Assembly (NCBI GenBank): GCA_022842325.1
Contig: JALHPU010000003.1
Location: 1-64,000 of the forward strand
DNA: 64,000 nucleotides
Reading direction: 5' to 3'
From: Sulfuritalea sp.
GTDB taxonomy: Bacteria; Pseudomonadota; Gammaproteobacteria; Burkholderiales; Rhodocyclaceae
Shown one piece after another: positions 34,429 to 43,389 of the stretch (positions within the stretch are counted from its first letter, which is position 1; the number at the start of each line of letters is the position of its first letter). The notes under the pieces were generated by a model, which had not been told where the DNA came from, did not search any database, and was given only the letters and a program-made list of their open reading frames with translations. The position numbers and the translations under genes were made by a program.

Positions 34429-36579
34429 GGCTGACGCGGCGGCGGCGGGTCGATTTATCAGCAGGGTCGAGGCATGCTCCCTGCCTGCCGCCGACGCGGC
34501 CGCATAGGCCGCTTCGATGGCCAGGTCGGCGGTGGGGAAGATATTCGGCTGGCCGACGTAGTCGAACAGGCCGGTGGCATGCATGACGTCGATCACCTGC
34601 TTCTTGAGGCCGGAAAACAGCACCGTGATACCGCTGGCGCGCAGGCGCTCGACCAAGTGGCGCACCACCTCCTCGCCCGAGGCATCTAGCTCGTTGATGC
34701 CGTCGCCGACCACCAGCAGGTAGGCCACCTGTGGATTGCTGGCGACAGCTTCGAGCAGGGCGTCCTCGAAGTAGGAAACATTGGCGAAATAGAGCCGGCC
34801 GTCGAAGCGCACGGCGACCACCACGCGCGATTCGGGCAGCTGGTTCACCTTCACATCGCGCAGCGTGCCGTCATGGTAACGGCCGAGAATGGCGACGCGC
34901 GGCGTCATGGTGCGGTAGAGATAGAGCAGGATGGCCAGTCCGGCGCCAAGCATGATGCCCTTGTCGAGATGGGGCGCCGCCGCCAGCGTAGCGACAAAGG
35001 TGACCACCGAGGCGATGCCGTCGTGCTTGTTTGCCTGCCAGGCGTGCTTGATGGCGCCGAAGTTGATCAGGCCGATCACCGCCATGATGATGACAGCGGC
35101 AAGCACCGCCTGCGGCAGGTGGTAGAGCAGCGGCGTCAGGAACAGCAGGGTCAGCAGCACGAAAGCCCCGGTGATGACCGAGGACATGCCGGTCTTCGCT
35201 CCGGCATTGATATTCACCGCGGAGCGTGAAAAGGAGCCGGACACAGGGAACGACTGGGTCAGGCTGCCGACCAGGTTGGCCAGGCCCTGCCCGATCAGTT
35301 CCTGGTTGGGGTCAATTTTCTGCCGGGTCTTGGCGGCGATGGCCTTGGCGATGGAGATCGCCTCCATGAAGCCGACCAGCGAAATCACGACGGCTGCCGA
35401 GAGCAGGCTGGCGAGGGCCTCCCAGGAAAACTTCGGCAGGCTGACGGAAGGCAGGCCCTCGGGAATCCTGCCGACCACCTGACCGCCACCGGTCAGGGTG
35501 ATTTCGCCCGCGGCCCCATGAACGGTGCGGGTGATGCGCCAGCGATGGCCTTCGGTCTGCAGCCCCGCCGGCACCTTGCCCTGGGCGAAGTAGGTCGCCG
35601 GCTTGCCGTCGCTGGCGGGCACCTGCTCCAGCACGGTGGCGCGAATGGCGCGGCTGCGGCGACGGTTTTCGTCCTCGCGATCCTTGAGCTGCAGCTTGAG
35701 CAGTTCGATCTCGTAGCGCAGGCGGGCCACATCGTGAGCCGATTCGCTGCCGGCTTTTTGCAGCTTCTTGAGTTCGGCATTTGCGGCAGCGAGCTGGTCG
35801 TTGATCTCCCTGATGCGCGCCTCGGTGCGCACGAATTCGCCGAGCAGCGTCTGCGCCTCGGGTTCGGCGATCTGCTCGATGGTCGCGCTGGCGTTGCGCT
35901 CGAAGCCGATCTGCCACGACACCACGGTGGTCAAGGCGACGGCGATCAGCACCCCCGGCAGCCTGGGTGCCTTCTTGCGGATCGCCCACATGATGGCGAT
36001 CGCCGTGGCGCCCATGGCCAGGGTCGGCAGATGGGTGTCGCCGACCAGCTGCACGACGCCCCAGATGTCGCTGACGAAGGACTCGGAGCGCCCCATCGGC
36101 ACGCCGATCAGCTTGTTCACCTGGGACAGGCCGATGATGATCGCCGCCGCATTGGTGAAGCCGACGATGACCGGATGCGACAGGAAATTCACCACCACGC
36201 CGAGCTTGAACACGCCCAACGCGAGCTGGAAGATGCCGACCAGCAGGGCCAGCATGATCGCCAGCGCGACGAAGGCTTCCGAGCCCGGCGCCGCCAGCGG
36301 CGCCAGCGAGGACGCGGTGAGCAGCGAGGCGACCGCCACCGGCCCGGTGCCGAGCTGGCGCGACGAGCCCCACAGTGCCGCCACCATCACCGGCAGGAAG
36401 GCCGCATAGAGTCCGTAATAGGCCGGCAGGCCAGCCAGCTGGGCATAGGCCATCGACTGCGGCACCAGCACCAGCGCCACAGTGAGGCCGGCGATGAAGT
36501 CGGCGCGCAGCGTCGCCCCGGAGTAGGGAAACCAGTTCAGGAAGGGCAGGAAGCGTTGCAGCAGCGGCGGAAAACTCAT
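34417..36579 (-). CDS. SulP-family anion transporter with inserted coiled coil and STAS domain
   Basis: 720 residues. SulP core: LVPQSMAYAQLAGLPAYYGLYA, SHPVIVGFTNAAAI, QELIGQGLANLVGSLTQSFPVSGSFSRSA. C-terminal STAS domain (about 575-690, VVVAVRFDGRLYFANVSYF; LLVVGDGINELDASG). Between GFERN (228) and GRIPEGLPSVSLP (370) a segment of about 140 residues is inserted, including a charged coiled coil (245-315, IREINDQLAAANAELKKLQK) and a small beta region; ordinary SulPs have a short loop here. Start ATG 36579 is preferred (36597 possible). Substrate: sulfate or bicarbonate. Confidence 0.9.
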   Translation of the reverse strand: MSFPPLLQRFLPFLNWFPYSGATLRADFIAGLTVALVLVPQSMAYAQLAGLPAYYGLYAAFLPVMVAALWGSSRQLGTGPVAVASLLTASSLAPLAAPGSEAFVALAIMLALLVGIFQLALGVFKLGVVVNFLSHPVIVGFTNAAAIIIGLSQVNKLIGVPMGRSESFVSDIWGVVQLVGDTHLPTLAMGATAIAIMWAIRKKAPRLPGVLIAVALTTVVSWQIGFERNASATIEQIAEPEAQTLLGEFVRTEARIREINDQLAAANAELKKLQKAGSESAHDVARLRYEIELLKLQLKDREDENRRRSRAIRATVLEQVPASDGKPATYFAQGKVPAGLQTEGHRWRITRTVHGAAGEITLTGGGQVVGRIPEGLPSVSLPKFSWEALASLLSAAVVISLVGFMEAISIAKAIAAKTRQKIDPNQELIGQGLANLVGSLTQSFPVSGSFSRSAVNINAGAKTGMSSVITGAFVLLTLLFLTPLLYHLPQAVLAAVIIMAVIGLINFGAIKHAWQANKHDGIASVVTFVATLAAAPHLDKGIMLGAGLAILLYLYRTMTPRVAILGRYHDGTLRDVKVNQLPESRVVVAVRFDGRLYFANVSYFEDALLEAVASNPQVAYLLVVGDGINELDASGEEVVRHLVERLRASGITVLFSGLKKQVIDVMHATGLFDYVGQPNIFPTADLAIEAAYAAASAAGREHASTLLINRPAAAASAPAP

Positions 36580-36702
36580 ATCCCGAGGTAGGCGCATGCG
36601 TCCGGGAGTGCAGCCCACACCCGTTCTTGACGCTTTCTTGACGAAGCGTCAGATATTAGCAGCGCCTATTACACCGGGGATAACAAGGTTTTTATTCCGC
36701 AA

Positions 36703-38460
36703 TCAGGATAGCGTATTCCGCCGTGTCGCCAAGGCCGACTCCCGGCCATCCGCCGCTACCCGGGGTAAGACCTGATCCAGCACGGCGGCGAACTCCGCAT
36801 CGCTCATAAGCCGCGCCAGCAGCGCCGCATCGAGCACCTCGAAGCTTCCCTGGCGCGCCCGCAGGTAAGGGGTATCGGTCTCGCGATCGACGAATTCGAT
36901 CGTTCCGATGCGTCGCACGCACTCCTTGAGGAAGCCGCAATTTGCGGCGACCGTCATCTCTGCCGGCAGCGGGTACAACTCCGCCGGCGTCCGGGCATGG
37001 ATGTCGACCTTCTGGTAGCGCTCGATGTCGATCAAGGCCAGCGGGTCGTAGATCACCATGCCGCTGCGGTCGCCGCGGGCAATGGTGCGCGGGAAGGTGC
37101 CGCGCGGCACTCGGTTGTCAAGAAAGACATAGCGGTACTCGGGCCGCGGACTGGCCAGCCACTTGAACAGGAGCTTGGGCATGCCGCGGTAGGCTTCCAC
37201 GCCGTGTGCCAGGAAATCCTCCACGGCCTTGTAGCGGCCGCGCTCGAGCGCGCGCTGCCAGCCGCGTTCGACGGTCTCCTCGGGGGGCGTGACAATGAAG
37301 TACATGTACATCGTATCCACGTATCTGGCGTAGGTATCGTGCAGCACCCGCGCCACCTTCTCGGCGGTAAAGCTGTCGAAGCGGAAACGGTCGACCAGCA
37401 GGTGCGGAATGGCGTGCTCGCGGTCGGCCTTGTCGCGGATGTAGCGATCGAGCTTGCCGTCGATCACCATCAGTTCGCGGCTGGTCAGATGGCCGGCATA
37501 TTTGCGCGCCGGCCCCAGCGACTCGTAGTCGAGCAGCTGGCGCCGCCAGACATCCGGACTGATGGTGGCGTAGCCGTCGGCGGCGATGCCCTGCTCGCGC
37601 AGCACCTGCTTGAGCATCGGCCGCAGCGAGCTCTTGCCGGCCGCCGAGGCGCCCTTCAGGCTGATCAGCACCGGCGCCGCCTGGGTGGCGACGCGGGTGT
37701 AGCCTTCGCGCTCGATGGCGGCGTCGACCAGCGGTGCGATCAGCTGGCCGATCAGCTGGCTGCCCTGGCTGTTGCTGACATGGCGAACGACCAGCGTCGC
37801 CAGCAGATCCTGGTCCGCACCGAGGCGGCCGCGCCTGCCGGCGATCGCGCCGAGCACCCGGTAGAGGCTCCGGTACGCCGCGCGCCGCAGCGGATCGTCG
37901 GTGCCCAGCCCCAGCGCCTTGTAGCCCGCGACGATGCGGTATTCGCGCTCGGCCGCCGGCTCGGGCACCGCCGTCGGGGGCTTCGGCGCGCGCCAGCGGG
38001 CAAACCAGCCACGCGAAGGCAGCGGCGCCGGTGCTGGTGGAAACAGCGTTTCGACGAGGATCTGCCGCACCATGACGTCGATGCGCCGGCCGAGTTCGGC
38101 GTAAGCCTGCTCGATCCGGTCAAGTTGCGGAAAGACGTAGTCATCGCGGATTTTTGTCGCGATGCGGCGAAAATTTCGCCCGAAATCTTCTTCTTCCTCG
38201 CCTTCGGCAACGGCAATATCGGCGGTGACGCGAATGATGGTTTCATGCAGCGTCAGGCGCTGCGGCCGGAACAGCGTCAGTTCCTCGTGCGGCAAGCCGG
38301 TCAGCGCGACGAGTTCGTCGATTTCAGTGAAAGCCGTGAATGCGCACTCCGGCCGAAAGATCGTCTCGAGCGCCCTGAACTCCGCGGGTATGCCCGCGCC
38401 GACGCCCGGGTTCCACGCCGAGCCTTCGATCGCGACGGCGTGCTCGCCGCCCATCAGCAT
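36703..38460 (-). CDS. Zeta-toxin-like P-loop kinase/ATPase, 585 aa
   Basis: An N-terminal helical region (about 30-200) precedes a P-loop domain with Walker A LKGASAAGKSS (Lys276) and the zeta-toxin-like features VIDGKLDRYIRDKA, HLLVDRFRFDSF, MYFIVTPPEETVERGWQRALERGR. No antitoxin-sized gene is adjacent, so a stand-alone regulatory or nucleotide-sugar kinase is more likely than a toxin. The start is uncertain: ATG 38460 or 38454, the upstream extension being non-protein-like. Same strand as, and 123 bases before, the SulP gene, with the two-component pair diverging from it. Confidence 0.75.
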   Translation of the reverse strand: MLMGGEHAVAIEGSAWNPGVGAGIPAEFRALETIFRPECAFTAFTEIDELVALTGLPHEELTLFRPQRLTLHETIIRVTADIAVAEGEEEEDFGRNFRRIATKIRDDYVFPQLDRIEQAYAELGRRIDVMVRQILVETLFPPAPAPLPSRGWFARWRAPKPPTAVPEPAAEREYRIVAGYKALGLGTDDPLRRAAYRSLYRVLGAIAGRRGRLGADQDLLATLVVRHVSNSQGSQLIGQLIAPLVDAAIEREGYTRVATQAAPVLISLKGASAAGKSSLRPMLKQVLREQGIAADGYATISPDVWRRQLLDYESLGPARKYAGHLTSRELMVIDGKLDRYIRDKADREHAIPHLLVDRFRFDSFTAEKVARVLHDTYARYVDTMYMYFIVTPPEETVERGWQRALERGRYKAVEDFLAHGVEAYRGMPKLLFKWLASPRPEYRYVFLDNRVPRGTFPRTIARGDRSGMVIYDPLALIDIERYQKVDIHARTPAELYPLPAEMTVAANCGFLKECVRRIGTIEFVDRETDTPYLRARQGSFEVLDAALLARLMSDAEFAAVLDQVLPRVAADGRESALATRRNTLS

Positions 38461-38622
38461 TGCCCCGGCAAAAAGAAGACTACTCGTCGCATGTCCTGTC
38501 CATGGCTGTTCTCGATACCCGCGCCAATCACCGTGCCGCTTGCGCAGCCGTGCTGCCTGTTCAGCATAGCGTATCGCACCAGTCGGCAGAACCAGTCCTG
38601 CAAGCCGGTGCAATCACCGTGA

Positions 38623-38636
38623 CGCCAGCGCCGACT
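38623..38636 (-). repeat. Dispersed short repeat, copy 3 (core only)
   Basis: CGCCAGCGCCGACT, the exact complement of the 14-base core AGTCGGCGCTGGCG seen at 24264 and 57326. It lies in the divergent gap before the response-regulator gene. Confidence 0.5.
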
Positions 38637-38650
38637 TTCCGTCGCTGCGG

Positions 38651-38663
38651 GATAATCGAGCCA
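38651..38663 (+). promoter_or_regulatory. Possible leaderless -10 of the response-regulator gene
   Basis: GATAAT (38651-38656) ends seven bases before the A of the ATG, and no Shine-Dalgarno sequence is present. Layout and sequence (GATAATCGAGCCATG) closely resemble the hyi start (TATAATCGACCCATG). No convincing -35. Confidence 0.35.
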
Positions 38664-39421
38664 TGAACACATCGCCACTTACCGCCAATCCGCCGCAAAA
38701 CCCCCCGCCCCTGAAAATCCTGGTGGTCGAGGACAACCCGGATCTGGCCGCCAACCTGGTCGATTACCTGGAAGCGCGCGGGCATCTGGTGGACGCGGCC
38801 GGCGACGGCATTTCCGGCCTGCATCTGGCCAGCACCCAGGGGTTCGATGTGATCCTGCTCGACCTGATCCTGCCCGGCATGGACGGCATCGCCCTGTGCC
38901 GTCGCCTGCGCGAGGAGGCCGGCAAGGCGACGCCGATCCTGATGCTGACGGCACGCGACACGCTCGAGGACAAGATCGCCGGACTAGAAGCCGGTGCCGA
39001 CGACTACCTGGTCAAGCCCTTTGCCCTGCGTGAGGTCGCCGCCCGCATCCAGGCACTGGCGCGACGCGCCAGCGCCACCGTCGCGCAAGGCGAGTTGCGC
39101 GTGGCCGACCTCTGCTTCGACACCGCCACCCTACGCGTCACCCGCGGCGGCCGCGAAATCCCGCTGCCGCCGATTCCGCTGCGCATGCTCGAGACCCTGT
39201 TGCGCGCCTCGCCCCGCGTGCTGGGTCGCGAGGAAATGGAGCGCGCCATCTGGCGCGACGCCCCACCCGATTCCGACGCCCTGCGCAGCCACCTGCACCT
39301 GCTACGCGCCGCGATCGACAAGCCCTTCGACCGGCCGCTGCTGCGCACCCTGCGCGGGCTCGGCTGGCAGATCGTCGCACCCGAACCGGCCATCCCTGCC
39401 GACCATGGCACGCCGCCCTAG
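38663..39421 (+). CDS. OmpR/PhoB-type response regulator
   Basis: 252 residues: receiver domain (KILVVEDNPDLAANLVDYLEARG; phospho-Asp in FDVILLDLILPGMDG; Lys in DYLVKPF) and a winged-helix DNA-binding domain (LRVADLCFDTATLRVTRGG; PRVLGREEMERAIW; LLRTLRGLGWQIV). The N-terminal 16 residues are Pro-rich and non-conserved. It overlaps its sensor kinase gene by 17 bases. It diverges from the P-loop kinase/SulP/SLC13/hyf-like unit and precedes a second SulP gene, so it may control anion transport on either side. Confidence 0.92.
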   Translation: MNTSPLTANPPQNPPPLKILVVEDNPDLAANLVDYLEARGHLVDAAGDGISGLHLASTQGFDVILLDLILPGMDGIALCRRLREEAGKATPILMLTARDTLEDKIAGLEAGADDYLVKPFALREVAARIQALARRASATVAQGELRVADLCFDTATLRVTRGGREIPLPPIPLRMLETLLRASPRVLGREEMERAIWRDAPPDSDALRSHLHLLRAAIDKPFDRPLLRTLRGLGWQIVAPEPAIPADHGTPP

Positions 39422-40679
39422 CCTTCGCCTGCGCGTCGCGATTGCCTTCGCCACGCTGGGCGCGGCACTGAGCCTGCTGCTCAGTCTCGGCATCTGGTTC
39501 GCCACCCTCGACGTATCGCAGCGCCTGATGGACCAGACGCTGAAGGCCGAACTGGAGGACTACATGGCGCGTCGCGCGCGCAATCCGCAGTCGCTGCCGC
39601 CGGCCACGGCCAGCCTGCGCGGCTACTACGCAGCGCCGGACAGTGCCGGCGCGGACTTGCCGCCGCAGTTGCGAACACTGGCTGCCGGCCAGCACGAAAT
39701 TGAACTCGACGGCATCCCGTATCGCGTGGCCATCGCCGAAAAGGACGGCAGCCGCTACCTGATCCTGTTCGACGAGGTCCGTCAAAAGCGCCGCCAGCAG
39801 CGCTTTCTCGGCTATCTGGTCGCCGGCGCGGCCTTGATGACTCTGCTCGCCGCGGTGGGCGGCCTGTGGCTGGCCGGGCGCGTGATCGCGCCGGTCACCG
39901 AACTGGCGCGGGCGGTGGCCGATGCCGGCCCCGAAAGCCCGCCGCGCCTGCCGGCCATCGTCGCGGCCGCTGTCCCAGGCGACGAGATCGACGAACTGGC
40001 GCAGGCCTTCGAGCGCTACCTGGTGCGGCTGGCGGCTTTCGTCGAACGCGAGCGCAGTTTCGCGGCCGATGCCAGCCATGAATTGCGCACGCCGCTGGCG
40101 GTGATCCGCGGCGCCGCCGAGGTACTCGCCGAGGATCCGGGCCTGAGTGCGGTACAGCGCGAACGCGTGGCGCGCATCGAACGCGCCGCCGAGGAAATGA
40201 CGCAACTGATCGGCGCCCTGCTGCTGCTGGCGCGCGAGGAAGACAGGCCGCTCGACGACAGCTGCGATGCGCGGCCGATTGCCGACGCCTGTGTCGAACG
40301 CTATCGCACGCTGGCGGCCTCGCGCGGCACGACGCTGCGGCTGATCGCGCCGACGGCGGTGGAGCTGAGCGCTCCGTCGGCCCTGTTTGCCATCGTCCTC
40401 GCCAACCTGGTGCATAACGCCGTGGCTCATACGCGCGACGGTGAGATCACGGTCACCCTCGATCCCGCATCGCTGGCGGTCGAGGACAGCGGCAGCGGCA
40501 TTGGCGACGAAGCGTTCGGGCGCGTCTTCGAACGCCACTATCGCGGCCCCGACAGCCGCGGTGCCGGCATCGGCCTGTTCCTCGTCAAGCGCGTTTGCGA
40601 CCGGCTCGGCTGGCAGATCGCGCTGCAAAGCAATCCTGGAAAGGGCACCACGGCGACCCTGCGCTTCCCGCCTTCTTGA
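39405..40679 (+). CDS. Two-component sensor histidine kinase
   Basis: 424 residues: TM1 (10-30), a short periplasmic domain of about 100 residues, TM2 (140-165), HAMP, HisKA with the phospho-acceptor in FAADASHELRTPLAVIRGAAEVLAE (written here only as family evidence: H in SHELRTP), and HATPase motifs (LANLVHNAVAH; VEDSGSGIGDEAFGRVFER; RGAGIGLFLVKR). QseC/PmrB-like small sensor. ATG at 39405 within the regulator gene; longer upstream frame rejected as out-of-frame shadow. Confidence 0.92.
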   Translation: MARRPSLRLRVAIAFATLGAALSLLLSLGIWFATLDVSQRLMDQTLKAELEDYMARRARNPQSLPPATASLRGYYAAPDSAGADLPPQLRTLAAGQHEIELDGIPYRVAIAEKDGSRYLILFDEVRQKRRQQRFLGYLVAGAALMTLLAAVGGLWLAGRVIAPVTELARAVADAGPESPPRLPAIVAAAVPGDEIDELAQAFERYLVRLAAFVERERSFAADASHELRTPLAVIRGAAEVLAEDPGLSAVQRERVARIERAAEEMTQLIGALLLLAREEDRPLDDSCDARPIADACVERYRTLAASRGTTLRLIAPTAVELSAPSALFAIVLANLVHNAVAHTRDGEITVTLDPASLAVEDSGSGIGDEAFGRVFERHYRGPDSRGAGIGLFLVKRVCDRLGWQIALQSNPGKGTTATLRFPPS

Positions 40680-40767
40680 CGCTGCCTTCACGCAGCACCG
40701 ACTAGCATGACGGGTTGCTCCCGGCATCCCGCCGGCTTCAAGACAACATCACGATCTGCTAATATTC

Positions 40768-43389
40768 ATGGCATCCACCCTGCCGCTGCCTGCTACCGAC
40801 GCGCTGACGCCTGCAAACATGAAACTGCCTCGCGGCCCGTTGGCCAAGCTATTTCCCTTCCTGCTCTGGTGGCCGCTGATCACCCGCCGCAGCCTGAAAG
40901 ACGACTTGCTGGCCGGCTTCAGTGGTGCCCTGATCGTCCTGCCGCAGGGCGTCGCCTTCGCCACCATCGCCGGCCTGCCGCCGCAGTACGGCCTTTATGC
41001 GGCGATGATGCCGGCCGTGATCGGCGCGCTGTTCGGCTCCAGCTGGCACCTGGTCTCGGGACCGACTACGGCGATATCGATCGCGGTCTTCGCCGCGCTC
41101 TCGCATCAGGCCGAACCCGGTTCGGCCCAGTACATCAGCCTGGTGCTGACCCTGACTTTCCTGGTCGGCGTGTTCCAGCTGGTGCTGGGCCTGGCGCGCA
41201 TGGGCGCGCTGGTGAATTTCATTTCGCATACCGTGGTGATCGGCTTCACCGCCGGTGCGGCGATCCTGATCGCGGCCAGCCAGGTGCGCAATTTCTTCGG
41301 CATCGACATCCCGCGCGGCACGCCCTTCTACGAAATCATCCGCCAGCTGATCGTGCAGGCCGGCCAGATCAATCCATGGGTCGCCGGCGTCGGCGTCGTC
41401 ACTCTGGCGACCGGCATCCTCGCCCGCCGCCACTTGAAGAAAATTCCCTACATGATCGCGGCGATGATCGTCGGCAGCGTGGTCGCCGAGATCATCGTCC
41501 TCTGGCTGGGCCAAGAGGCCAGCGGCATCAGAACGGTCGGCGCCCTGCCGGCGACCCTGCCGCCGCTGTCGCTGCCCGACTTCTCGCTCGATACCCTGCG
41601 CCATACCCTCGGCCCGGCGCTGGTCATCACCATGCTGGCGCTGACCGAGGCGGTGTCCATCTCGCGCGCCATCGCGGTGCGCTCCGAACAGCGCATCGAC
41701 GCCAACCAGGAATTCATCGGCCAGGGCCTGTCCAACCTGGTCGGTTCCTTCTTCTCGGCTTATGCTTCAAGCGGTTCCTTCAACCGCAGCGGGGTGAACT
41801 ACGAAGCCGGTGCGCGCACCCCGCTGGCATCGGTGTTCGCCACGCTGTTCCTGATCCTGGTGCTGCTGCTGGTGGCGCCGCTCGCCGCCTACCTGCCCAA
41901 TGCGGCAATGGCCGGCATCCTGTTTCTGGTGGCCTGGGGCCTGATCGACTTCCACCACATCAGCCACATCTGGCACACCAGCAAGGCGGAATCGGCGATC
42001 CTTGCCGCGACCCTGATCGGCACGCTGTTCAACCTGGAGGCCGGCATATTCATCGGCGTGTTCCTCTCGCTGGTGATGTACCTCTACCGGTCATCGAAGC
42101 CGGAGATCGTGCCCCTGGTGCCGGCGCCGGAAGAAGGCGCCTACCACTTCATCCGCGCCAAGGGCCGGCCGGAATGTCCGCAACTGCGCATCGTGCGCAT
42201 CAACGGCTCGGTCTATTTCGGCGCCGCCAGCTATGTGCAGCAGGCCCTGCAGCAGATCGACGAGGACAATCCGCAGCAGAAGTCGGTGCTGATCGCGGCG
42301 GCCAGCCTCAACACCATCGACATCGCCGGCGCCGAAATCCTGGCGCAGGAAGCGCGGCGGCGGCGGCGCCTCGGCGGCGGCCTGTATTTCTACCGCCTGA
42401 ATCAGCCAAACTACCAGTTCCTCAGGCAGGGCGGCTACACCGGCGACATCGGCGAGGGCGCCTTCTTCCCGGTGATGACCGACGTCACCAGTGCGCTCTA
42501 CTGGACCCTCGACCCGGACATCTGCCGCACCTGCAAGGCGCGCATCTTCAAGCCCTGTACCGGCAAGCTGCTGCCCGACGGCTTCCGCCGCCAGCGCCTG
42601 CTGCTGGCCACCGACGGCAGCGAGTTCAGCCATGCGCCGCAGGAAATCGCCATTGCGCTGGCGAAGAGCTTCGGCGTCACCCTCGACGTGATGACCTCGG
42701 TGCCGACGCCCGAGGACGAGGAAATGGCCCGCGCCCGGCTCGCGGTGGCCACCCGCGCGGCCCTGGTGGCCGGCGTCGATGCCGAGGAGATCGTGCGCCA
42801 CGGCAAGCAGGCGGTGAAGGAAGTTATTGCCGCCGCGACGTCTGCCGACACCAACATCCTGATCATCGGCCGCCGCCCGCCGCGCGGTGATCTCAAGCAG
42901 CGCCTGGTCGGCGACATCGCCGAGCAGATCATCGACCAGGCGCACTGCCATGTGCTGATCGCCGGCTGGCAGTCGCAGATGTGGCGCCAGCGCATCGTGG
43001 TCGCCTGCGACGGATCGATGGACAGCGACCGCATCGCCGAAATCGCCGGGCAGATCGCCAAAACCACGCGCGTCCCGCTCACCCTGGTCGCCGTAGTGGC
43101 CGCCAGCAAGGACCGGGAACAGGCGGCCGACGATCTGGCGCTCAAGGCCGCCCGGATTCGCGTCGAAGGCATCGAATGCGCAAGCCTGATCATCGAAGGG
43201 ACTCCGCAACAGGCCATCCCCGCCACGGCGCAGGAGCTCGGCGCCGACCTGGTGGTGATCGGCTATCAGCAGAGCCTGGGCCGCGGCATGGCCGACCAGA
43301 TCATCGGCCGCCTCGACTGCGCCGTGCTGGTGGTGCGGTCGGGCGCCGAAGCGCCGGAGATCAACAGCGCGGTGGCAAAGCAGTCCTAG
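40768..43389 (+). CDS. SulP transporter fused to STAS, a Cys motif and two UspA domains
   Basis: 873 residues. Residues 20-455 are the SulP membrane core (VLPQGVAFATIAGLPPQYGLYA; QEFIGQGLSNLVGSFFSAYASSGSFNRS). Residues 470-575 are a STAS-like domain (LRIVRINGSVYFGAASYV; DIAGAEILAQEARRR). Next comes a linker with Cys589-x2-Cys592-x7-Cys600 (ICRTCKARIFKPC), possibly metal- or redox-active. Residues 606-735 and 746-865 are two universal-stress domains (LLLATDGSEFS; ILIIGRRPPRG; IVVACDGSMDSD; LVVIGYQQS). The Usp pair may gate transport by ATP or AMP binding. Convergent with the next gene: the two stop codons overlap. Confidence 0.9.
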   Translation: MASTLPLPATDALTPANMKLPRGPLAKLFPFLLWWPLITRRSLKDDLLAGFSGALIVLPQGVAFATIAGLPPQYGLYAAMMPAVIGALFGSSWHLVSGPTTAISIAVFAALSHQAEPGSAQYISLVLTLTFLVGVFQLVLGLARMGALVNFISHTVVIGFTAGAAILIAASQVRNFFGIDIPRGTPFYEIIRQLIVQAGQINPWVAGVGVVTLATGILARRHLKKIPYMIAAMIVGSVVAEIIVLWLGQEASGIRTVGALPATLPPLSLPDFSLDTLRHTLGPALVITMLALTEAVSISRAIAVRSEQRIDANQEFIGQGLSNLVGSFFSAYASSGSFNRSGVNYEAGARTPLASVFATLFLILVLLLVAPLAAYLPNAAMAGILFLVAWGLIDFHHISHIWHTSKAESAILAATLIGTLFNLEAGIFIGVFLSLVMYLYRSSKPEIVPLVPAPEEGAYHFIRAKGRPECPQLRIVRINGSVYFGAASYVQQALQQIDEDNPQQKSVLIAAASLNTIDIAGAEILAQEARRRRRLGGGLYFYRLNQPNYQFLRQGGYTGDIGEGAFFPVMTDVTSALYWTLDPDICRTCKARIFKPCTGKLLPDGFRRQRLLLATDGSEFSHAPQEIAIALAKSFGVTLDVMTSVPTPEDEEMARARLAVATRAALVAGVDAEEIVRHGKQAVKEVIAAATSADTNILIIGRRPPRGDLKQRLVGDIAEQIIDQAHCHVLIAGWQSQMWRQRIVVACDGSMDSDRIAEIAGQIAKTTRVPLTLVAVVAASKDREQAADDLALKAARIRVEGIECASLIIEGTPQQAIPATAQELGADLVVIGYQQSLGRGMADQIIGRLDCAVLVVRSGAEAPEINSAVAKQS

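Noticed and set aside
36703..38460. Toxin-antitoxin module
   Set aside because: Zeta-like motifs are present but there is no adjacent antitoxin gene and the protein is much longer than zeta toxins.
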